A DNA stretch of 64,000 nucleotides from Clitoria ternatea (taxonomy: Eukaryota; Streptophyta; Magnoliopsida; Fabales; Fabaceae): assembly GCA_037962975.1 (NCBI GenBank), contig CM075669.1, forward strand, positions 84,054,001-84,118,000, given 5' to 3'. Positions 56,787-64,000 of the stretch are shown one piece after another. Below the pieces are notes generated by a model. The model was given only the letters and a program-made list of their open reading frames with translations. It was not told the origin of the DNA and did no database searches. Position numbers and translations under genes: made by a program. The number at the start of each line of letters is the position of its first letter. Within the stretch, counting starts at the first letter, position 1.

Positions 56787-57185
56787 AGATTATTCATCAG
56801 GAACTTCCTCCCATCCTCGGCTTTCAAATACAATGACAAAATGACACACTGAACTAAGACGAGTCTCCTTGAAGGTCATGTTAGCCTCCAACATACTTGT
56901 CTTTAGACCACCAAGATGAGTCTCTATCTTCAACGTCTCCAACTCACAAGATTTTAATTGGGTTTCCTTTTCATGGAGCATTGACATAAGATTAGAGACC
57001 TCTTTAAAAATTTCTTGTCTATGATGATTTGATGCTTCAAGTAAAGCCTTGGTGTTACATATTCATCTTGGAGTTGAGTTGAGCAAGTCTCATGTTTTCC
57101 TTATCCATGAGTTTATTGTGTTCCTCTATAGTAAAGACATTTTCTGTGAACTTGTCTATTTCTACAATTGCTGTAACAAAATTAC
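56787..57185 (-). pseudogene. Antisense coiled-coil protein fragment, identity unknown
   Basis: On the minus strand two frames are open in succession: TENVFTIEEHNKLMDKENMRLAQLNSK (about 57150-57065), then after a one-base frame change near 57055 LLEASNHHRQEIFKEVSNLM and SMLHEKETQLKSCELETLKI (about 57030-56900), ending GWEEVPDE and a stop at about 56790. It is highly charged with heptad spacing, suggesting a coiled coil. I do not recognise the family. It could be host or transposon-derived. Confidence 0.45.
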
Positions 57186-57419
57186 AGATAGAAAAAAATC
57201 TTTTTCTTTCTTTTTTTCCATTATCAACATAGTTTTCTTAAAGCATCATAATAACCAAGTGAACCTATATATAAAGCTATGGTAAATCTTGTGTATTGAT
57301 TCTTTACTACTATTAAAAACTTGTTTAAACAAACTTTGTCCATTTAATTTGTTGTGCATTTTCATATATTCATTTTAACATAAAAAATTTATAACTGTCA
57401 ACCACTTGTTGGTTTGTCA

Positions 57420-58430
57420 TGTAGACCAGCATACGTTACGCGTGGTCTATGTTCATCTTTCTTCAGCTTCGTCTCCATCGTTGACTCTCCCTCCCAGATA
57501 ATTCCTTAATGTTAACTTTCTTGTTATGTGTGTTGTATCTTTTGATGTATATGCATGTCAATTGTTGTTTGTTAGTGGAGAGCAGAGCTCATTAGGCATT
57601 TGTTTTGTGTGTTGGTAACATGATTGATGTTGTATGTGTATTGTTGTCTATTAGTGTAGAGCAGAGCTCACTAGGCATTGGTTTTATGTGCTGGTAACAT
57701 GATTGATGTTGCATGTGCATTGTTGTTTGTTAGTGGAGAGAAGAGCTCACTAAGTTGTGGTGATGTTTGCCTAAATAGAATATGCATGTCATACTGTTTA
57801 TATTGAACTATACTAGGAATTTACCTGTGTGTAACAGGGCATATTCTAAAATTTGGAAATGTCTAATTTACTAGGGAAACTCTACTGAAATTTTGGTAGG
57901 CTCCTTGTTTTAGGTTATAGAAAAAATTTTATAAAAATTTAATTATGTAGGTTTAGCCGTGTCTGTAACCACTAGGTACTCGTTCAAGATTCAAGACAAC
58001 TAGCCGACATACTGTGTTGTGTTGGATCTTAAATTGTCTCGATTCGACAGTTTAGGATGAATGTGTAACCAGTAGGGCGTAACCCATAGATATTGGTGTT
58101 TGTGGTGAAACTTGTCTTGTTGATGTCCAATTTGAGTTTTGGCTTTTGCATTTCGTGTATCTTAGGGTGTATGTCTGCGTGAGTGTTTCGACCCCACGTA
58201 CCTCTGTGTACTCGGGGACTGATGTGAAATGCTGCCAAAATTCTGATTGAACGTTAACACACAAACTTCACCCAGACATTAAGATGGGTTACGGATGGTT
58301 ACATTTTCATTCTGAATAGGATAGGCCCCCACCTACTTACAATGTCAATATGGTAGAGAGTGATTGACAAATGATAGTTAAGTCTTATTTAATTAAACTA
58401 ACCAATCCTATTATCGTTAGACATCGTGAA
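57420..58430 (+). other. CACTA-2 leader/intron region with tandem repeat
   Basis: About 57561-57755 holds 2.5 copies of an 80-bp unit (ATTGTTGTTTGTTAGTGGAG ... CAGAGCTCA). Bases 57,545-57,940 resemble the intron-like block 25,430-25,700 of CACTA-1. Bases 57,955-58,260 resemble 61,860-62,170 of CACTA-3 upstream of its transposase (GAAATGCTGCCAAAAT/GAAATGCTGCCGAAAT). Confidence 0.6.
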
Positions 58431-58432
58431 TG

Positions 58433-59830
58433 GAGGTCCTACCATATCGACGATGGATGTACAATCGACTGGATGATAATTGACGAATCACTGAAAAGTT
58501 TTTGGTGGGGTTGTGTGAGTTCATTCCATTCGCTATGGCCAACACCCTTGAGTTTCAAGTGACCTAGAAGATCCGTTGCCCTTGCTCTAAGTGCAGATGC
58601 ATGAATTTTGAATACGCAGATGACGTGATATGCCACTTACAACAGAAGGGATTCATGAAAGGATATTATTGGTGGTACAACCATGTTGAGAAGTTACGCC
58701 CAGGCCACTGAGCGTACCTATGCAAGCGTCTTATTTTGAAGTATTCAACAACATGAATAACTACAACAACATGGATTAAATGGTGATGGACCATGCTGGA
58801 CGTTCCACCGGGCGTGCTCTACAACATGAAGATGAATTGGGGGATCAGAATGAGGGTGTAGAGGAGGATCCGAATCCAGATGTTAAGAAATTTTATGATT
58901 TGTTTGTCGCATCCCAAACCCCATTATAGGACGGCTGTGAGAGTCATACCAAATTATCTGCCTCTCTGGCTGCTTTAAGCATAAAGGAAGACTACAATCT
59001 CTCATGTGGCTATTTTAATAGAATGGTGGATTTGATGGGGTCCACTATGCCAAACAGAAATAGAATGTCGTAAAACCTATATTATGCTAAGAAAAGTATG
59101 GCAAATCTGGGATTGTGATGTGTCAAGATATAGTGTTGTGTTAACGGATGTATGTTGTTTTGGAATAAGTTTGTGGACAAGACTGTCGACAAATGTGTTT
59201 ACCATAGCAAGGATCGCTACAAAACCATCAAGAGAAGAGGAAAGGTAACTAGAATAGAAAGGAAGAAAATATGGTACTTTCTTATTACTCCACGTCTTCA
59301 ACGTTTATACAATTTGTTGTCAACAGCAAAACACATGCGTCGGCATTCTCTGAACCAAACATAGGAGGGTTTTTGTGTCATCCGTCTGATGGGAAAGCAT
59401 AGAAGTATTTGGATGGGCTTTACCCAGAATTTTCACATGAGCCGCGCAATGTATGGCTTGGCCTATGTACTGATGGGTTCAACCCGTTTGGTTAATATGG
59501 AAGAGCGTACTCCTGTTGGCCAGTGATCCTGACCCTTTACAATCTACCTCCTGAGATGTGTATAAAGAGGGAGGTAATGTTTCTATCCATACTGGTCCCA
59601 AGACCTAAAAATCCAAAGGCGAAAATAGACGTCTTTTTGCAACCGTTGATTGAGGAGTTGGCAGAATTTTGGGATGTTGGGGTGATGACTTACGATGCAT
59701 CCTTAAAAAATAATTTCATGATGAGGGTTGTTTTGATGTGGACCATTAATAACTTCCCTGTGTATGGCATGCTTTCTGGATGGTCAACATATGGAAAGCT
59801 TGCTTGCCCTATATGCATGGAACATACCGG
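58433..59830 (+). pseudogene. TNP2-like CACTA-2 transposase, 5' part, decayed
   Basis: The N-terminal association region is seen as RRWMYNRLDD (about 58450), IRCPCSKCRCMNFEYADDVICHLQQKG (about 58570-58650, a Cys-rich motif) and YYWWYNHVE. Later come LSTAKHMRRHS (about 59320), FLCHPSDGKA (about 59374), FSHEPRNVWLGLCTDGFNPFG (about 59430-59490, holding a conserved Asp) and LYNLPPEMCIKR ... WTINNFPVYGMLSGW ... CPICMEHT (59535-59829). Stops and frame changes are numerous before 59500. The gene is cut exactly where CACTA-3 begins. Confidence 0.75.
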
Positions 59831-59849
59831 CACTAGTGCAAAAATTAGA

Positions 59850-60362
59850 TATAACAACGGGATATATTCACGGGTATAAGTGGATCAGTGATAAAAACAT
59901 GCACGGTGGCATTTTTGAAATTATAAGGTGAACGATATAATCAGAGAAAAGTATATATCCACGGTTAGAATCATAACCGTGATCATACCCATCAATATAT
60001 ATTCACGGTTGAGGAGTCAACCGTGGATATATAGTACCTAAAATATATATCCACGGTTGTGTTCACAACCATGACTATATATTCATGGTATGATCAGGGT
60101 TATGATGTGAACCGTGGATATATATTGATGTCTATAATCATGGTTGTATTTCCAACCGTGGATATATAGTTCAGGTTTTAGTGTTTAATCAGTGGGTACT
60201 GTATGTCCACGGTTGTCTCTATAACTGTGATTATAGAGGTAATATTTATCCACGGTTGGGATCATAACCGTGGTGATATAGTTAACATTTATCCACTATT
60301 GTTTGTTCAAACGTGAATATATGTGTAATATATTCACGGTTTCAAGGGGAACCGTGAATATA
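59850..60362. repeat. CACTA-3 subterminal repeats (CCACGGTT)
   Basis: Many inverted and direct copies of ATATATCCACGGTT and AACCGTGGATATATA, often as arms about 15-30 bp apart, then a pyrimidine-rich leader from 60365. Presumed transposase-binding region. Confidence 0.8.
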
Positions 60363-60364
60363 GA

Positions 60365-61405
60365 TCCTTTCTGAAACTTCAAAAGCTGCGTCTTTCAGTC
60401 TTTTTTCACTTTCTCTTCTTCTTTGCACTGGTTGTCGTCTTCTTCCTCGTCCTCCTCTTTGCCTCGAGTTTGTTCTTTGCTCGTCGTGTTCACTTGCTTC
60501 TTCCTTCTTCCGTTCGTGTCTTCTTCGCACCATTTTCAAGTAAGTGCTCCATTACCCTTCTTCTTCATTCACTGCTGGTGTACCTCATTGTTATGCTCTG
60601 TCATTGTTTATCGAACTGAATGAATGTGTTGTCTCTGTGTGTGTGTATTATTTCATTGTTCAAGGTGAACGAAGCTTGTAGGAAATGTTCCTGTTCTGTG
60701 TAGTTAGTTGTCTTATTATTGAAGTTTCATAACATAGGCTGAGTATCTTACTGAGATTAACATATTTTTTATCTAAAGCTATTGATTCACTTATGAGCCA
60801 ATGTGTATATGTGATTTCACTGCTTTAGAAAACAAACGAGGGGTTTGTTATGCCTGTAACAAGTGCCTCGTTACACAGCATATTTCATGGATTTGAAACC
60901 ATGCTCTTGTTTATATATATGTAGGTGGAAAATAACATTTAAATAATATTAATGAACTCCTACATCAATAAGTGGTTCCTATTTTTTTGACCATATATTT
61001 ATGGTAGCAAGATAATACATTTTTTTGTCTTATTAGTCAGATTGAACAACATATGCCATGTTTCTTCCTGTTGTTTACTGTGTTGTGAGGTTTTAGTTTT
61101 ACTTTTGGTTAGCAGGTTGTTTTTAATAGAGTGATTTAGTGTCAGGCATGAGTGTAACTTTAATATCTGTAATTTTGAGTATTCATAAACATGCAAAATT
61201 TAAGTAATACACATAAAACAAGATACAATGTAAAGGTGGTGCAAAAGGGCTTGAAAGTGTTTGATTAGATATACCTATATCCATTAAAACCTAACGGGAT
61301 GAAGAGTGTTTTGGTTCTAACTTGAATAACGAAGACTTAGGTAGAAATTTATTGCTGAATTTGAATATGACTTGAAATGAGACAAAGAAAATGAACTTTT
61401 TCTCT
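60365..61405 (+). other. CACTA-3 leader and intron, no gene
   Basis: Pyrimidine-rich leader (60365-60540) with a donor-like TCAAG/TAAGT at about 60540, then AT-rich intron-like DNA. Nothing else recognised. Confidence 0.45.
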
Positions 61406-61409
61406 AGGC

Positions 61410-61620
61410 CAACCCAAATTTATATTTTTTATGGACACTACTTTTGTTGCCCTTGAAGTAAAACCTTCTTGGTATCCTGACACTGGTGCTATAAATCACC
61501 TCACATATGATCTAAACAATTTAATGTCATATTCTGAATGATAAGGTTCAAGTTAGATATTTTTAAATGGAAAATTTTCACTTCATCATTGTTAACCATT
61601 CCCTTGAAAACATTTTCCAT
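61410..61620 (+). pseudogene. Copia protease-region remnant
   Basis: The plus strand reads TTFVALEVKPSWYPDTGAINHLTYDLNNL (about 61440-61525). WYPDTGA(T/I)NHLT is the protease start of a common plant Copia group. The downstream frame is broken. It is a short insertion relic in the CACTA-3 leader. Confidence 0.65.
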
Positions 61621-62292
61621 TTATGAATTTTGTTCTGTTGAAGTTTAGTTTAAAATTTTGATATTTCCTTATTATATTTTTGAGTTAAGTTGTAATCAAA
61701 AGTTACATTTCACTTATATAATGTTATTGCTGTTGTTGTTGGTTGCTCGTATATAATGTTATTTCTGTCTATTGTATGTATGTGGTTTTCAATCTTGTAG
61801 ACTCGTAGGCTCATACTAGTTAACTAGTTAACTAGTATGAACTAGTATGAAAGTTGTTGTGCATATGAGTGAACCGTAGTTCCCCGTTTAAGATTCGACA
61901 TAAATAGTCATTAAATTAATTAATGTCATCGTTTGTGTTGAATCTTGAATTTTCTATTTGGACAGTTTGGGATGAACAATTATTTTTTATACGTCATTGT
62001 TAGTATGTACAAGTTAGGAGTTATTTTAAAATTTGATAAACTTTCGGTAACTTGCATTTTGTGTTATTCTCTGGGTGCATATTTGGTTGTGGTTGAATTT
62101 GATTTGACCACTCTCATTTTGTGTACTTAGAGACCAATGCGAAATGCTGCCGAAATTTCATCAAATTTTAAAATAACTCCTAACCTGTATATATGAATGA
62201 CGTATAAAAACAATTGTCATCCTGAATGGGTATAGGACCACCACCTTTGAAGAAAAAGTGAGGTTGATCATAGCACCTTGTAAACAGTTGGC

Positions 62293-63720
62293 ATGGATCG
62301 GGGTTGGATAACTGCATCATGCCTAAGTCTAGAGTACGAGGGGGGAATTGAATCATTTATAGAATTCGTAGCGAGGAATGCAGTGGAGGTGAATGGAAAG
62401 TATTTTTGCCCTTGTGTTAAATGCTTGAACCTGCGTCGGGTAGACTTGGAAGAGGTGCGAGAACATCTACTGTGTGACAGTTTTCTGCGTAGTTATACGC
62501 GTTGGATATGGCATGGTGAAGATGTGGTGGTGCCAAGTAACAGCTCTCAAACTGAAAATCGAAGCTCGATGCATGACACTGATGTCGACATGGATGACCG
62601 ACTTGAGGATATGATCCATGATGTGGGGGTAAAAGGTTTTAAGAAAGCTCATGTATATACGACTCTGTGTGAGGACTCTGAGCAGCCGTTGTATCCAAAC
62701 TGCGTCAATTTCAAGAGGTTATCAGCAGTTTTGTGATTGTTTAATTTGAGGGCCATAAACGGGTAGACGGATAAAAGTTTCACTGACTTACTAAAGTTGT
62801 TGAAAGAAATGCTCCCAGCTGGAAACACCTTGCCGAACCATAACTATGAGGCCAAAAAGGTGTTGTGTCCTATGGGTTTAGAGTATGAGAAAATACATGC
62901 ATGCCCAAATGATTGTGTATTATTCCGGGGTGAGTTAGAAATGCTGCATCGATGTCCTAAGTGTGGGGTGTCACGGTATAAGAAGAAAGAGGTGGATTCT
63001 GATGAGGTATGCACTAAAGGGTCTCCTACAAAGGTGTTGTGGTATCTGCCTATAGTTCTAAGACTAAAGCGTCTGTTTGCCAATGCAGATGATGCAAAAC
63101 TTATAAGATGGCATGCTGATGAAAGGGTTGTTGATGGACTACTTAGGCATCCGGCCGATGGATCACAATGGAAGAAAATGGATACGATTTTTCTGGAATT
63201 TGCCCATGAACCAAGAAATATTAGGCTTGCACTAGCCACAGACGACATGAACCCATTTGGGAACCTGAGCACAAACCATAGTTCATGGCCTGTTTTGTTG
63301 TTTGTTTACAACTTGCCGCCATGGTTGTGCATGAAGCGGAAAATATGTCATGTTATCGATGATGATTTCTGGTCCACGACAATCGGGCAACGACATTGAT
63401 GTATATTTAACTCCATTGGTTGAAGACCTCAAAAGGTTATGGGAAGACGGGGTTGATGTATTTGAAGGGTTTACCAGGCAGTCATTCAAATTGCGTGCCA
63501 TGCTCTTTTGCACGATCAATGACTTTCCAGCGTATAGTAACTTATCCGGGTACAGCGTGAAGGGTCATAAAGCTTGTCCAGTATGTGAGGAGAGGACTAG
63601 TTCTTTGCGGTTGCACCATGGTAGGAAAAGTGTTTATCTTCGACATCGAAGGTTTCTTAAAGCGAATTATCCGTTTCGGAGGTTGAAGAAAAGAGTACAA
63701 ATCAAAACAGTGGAGTGATG
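62293..63720 (+). pseudogene. TNP2-like CACTA-3 transposase, N-terminal and middle part
   Basis: Starts MDRGWITASCLSLEYEGGIESF at 62293. The N-terminal association domain has YFCPCVKCLNLRRV (about 62401) and YTRWIWHGED (about 62493). The frame breaks at about 62735 and resumes with LLKEMLPAGNTLP (about 62795), ACPNDCVLFRGE and CPKCGVSRYKKK (zinc-binding), LIRWHADERV (about 63100), LATDDMNPFGNLS (about 63232), a frame change near 63345, then DVYLTPLVEDLKRLWEDGV, CTINDFPAYSNLSG and CPVCEERT (about 63395-63600). The rest of the transposase core and the DUF4218-like part are missing; the next block is DUF4216-like (63733). Much cleaner than CACTA-2, so the insertion is younger. Confidence 0.82.
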
Positions 63721-63732
63721 GTTATGGCTCAG

Positions 63733-64000
63733 TCAATGCATTTCTCAACTTTAAAGGACAACAACCCTGTATTGGTCGAGTCATGCTACTTTGGTGTGAT
63801 TGAAGATATATGGGAAGTCGATTACGGTCCCTTCACTTTTCTTGTGTTTAAATGCAAATGGGTTGACAATAAGAACGGTGTCAAAACTGATGATTTAGGA
63901 GTTACATTGGTGGACCTCAACAAGATAGGGCATAAGGACGAACCATTCATAATGGCAACGTAGGTGAAGCAAGTTTTTTATGTTGCTGACCCAGCAGACA
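63733..64000 (+). pseudogene. DUF4216-like C-terminal region of CACTA-3 transposase (partial)
   Basis: MHFSTLKDNNPVLVESCYFGVIEDIWEVDYGPFTFLVFKCKWVDNKNGV ... GHKDEPFIMA is the usual DUF4216 region of TNP2 proteins. A TAG at 63961-63963 is followed by VKQVFYVADPAD, which is the normal continuation, so the stop is a lesion. It follows directly on the middle of the transposase, so an internal deletion of about one-third of the protein is inferred. Confidence 0.8.

Larger units (their letters stand above)
52816..59830 (+). mobile_element. CACTA-2 transposon, 5' part, interrupted by CACTA-3
   Basis: Starts CACTACTAGAAAAAC. Bases 52,840-53,390 are filled with subterminal CGTCGCTA/TAGTGACGG repeats of the same type as the CACTA-1 end. 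A decayed TNP2-type transposase gene begins near 58430 and is cut at 59830 by another CACTA. Between them lie several antisense remnants of unrelated genes (54300-57185). Confidence 0.82.
59831..64000 (+). mobile_element. CACTA-3 transposon, 5' part (continues past window)
   Basis: Starts CACTAGTGCAAAAATTAG, inside the CPIC region of the CACTA-2 transposase gene. Subterminal repeats, leader, a Copia remnant and a TNP2-type gene follow in plus orientation. The subterminal repeat word differs from CACTA-1 and -2, so it is a separate family. Confidence 0.82.

Noticed and set aside
59831..59879. The last 16 codons of the CACTA-2 transposase frame
   Set aside because: They run into CACTA-3 terminal sequence (CACTAGTGCAAAA), so they are a chance extension.

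Overview
The window is plant nuclear DNA from a repeat-dense, probably pericentromeric region, most likely of a dicot and plausibly a legume. I infer this from the style of the Sirevirus, Athila and Tat elements, the CACTA transposons and the AT-rich spacers; no single host gene proves it. I found no intact host gene, tRNA, rRNA or CRISPR array. Nearly everything is transposable elements nested inside one another.

Layout. Bases 1-7756 are the 3' part of a Sirevirus-like Copia element (gag, pol, an extra downstream ORF, 3' LTR). It sits in the LTR of an Athila-like Gypsy element (7757-14044), which itself sits in a CACTA transposon, CACTA-1. Pieces of CACTA-1 reappear at 14045-15652, 25394-26513 and 30454-about 31815. 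CACTA-1 is also split by a complete second Sirevirus (15653-25388, TSD CACAT) and by a 3.9-kb solo LTR (26514-30448, TSD ATGCG/ATGCA). Next come minus-strand long-LTR sequences (about 31815-44944). These hold a solo LTR-like unit (31948-39584), a Sirevirus solo LTR (36831-38289, TSD AAAAT) and a complete non-autonomous CACTA (41792-44575, TSD ATA). A decayed Gypsy element of the Tat lineage with two RNase H domains follows (about 44945-52815). It is interrupted by CACTA-2 (52816-59830), whose transposase gene is in turn split by CACTA-3 (59831 to the window end). CACTA-2 carries antisense remnants of a LINE, a myosin-like gene, a Copia element and an unidentified coiled-coil protein.

Most notable signal. 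At least four unrelated LTR-retrotransposon groups (two Sirevirus variants, Athila, Tat), and less strongly a fifth long-LTR family, carry arrays of short palindromes. Each family has its own palindrome (TAATCGATTA, GAATCGATTC, AGCGTACATACGCT, CTTAAG/CTTGAG cores with CG flanks, TCGCTnnAGCGA). In all of them the palindromes come mainly in pairs spaced 20-23 bp start to start, about two helical turns. In both Sireviruses the same family-specific palindrome occurs in the LTR upstream of the TATA box and again upstream of the extra ORF. In one family the last palindrome lies 119-121 bp from the TATA box in both places. The Athila element repeats the plan in front of its own extra ORF. The extra ORFs of the Copia and Gypsy elements share a recognisable core, and the two Copia versions have a basic N-terminus and a C-terminal coiled coil. 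The hypothesis is a family-specific DNA-binding regulator, possibly anti-silencing, that acts on its own palindrome array. It is inference but testable.
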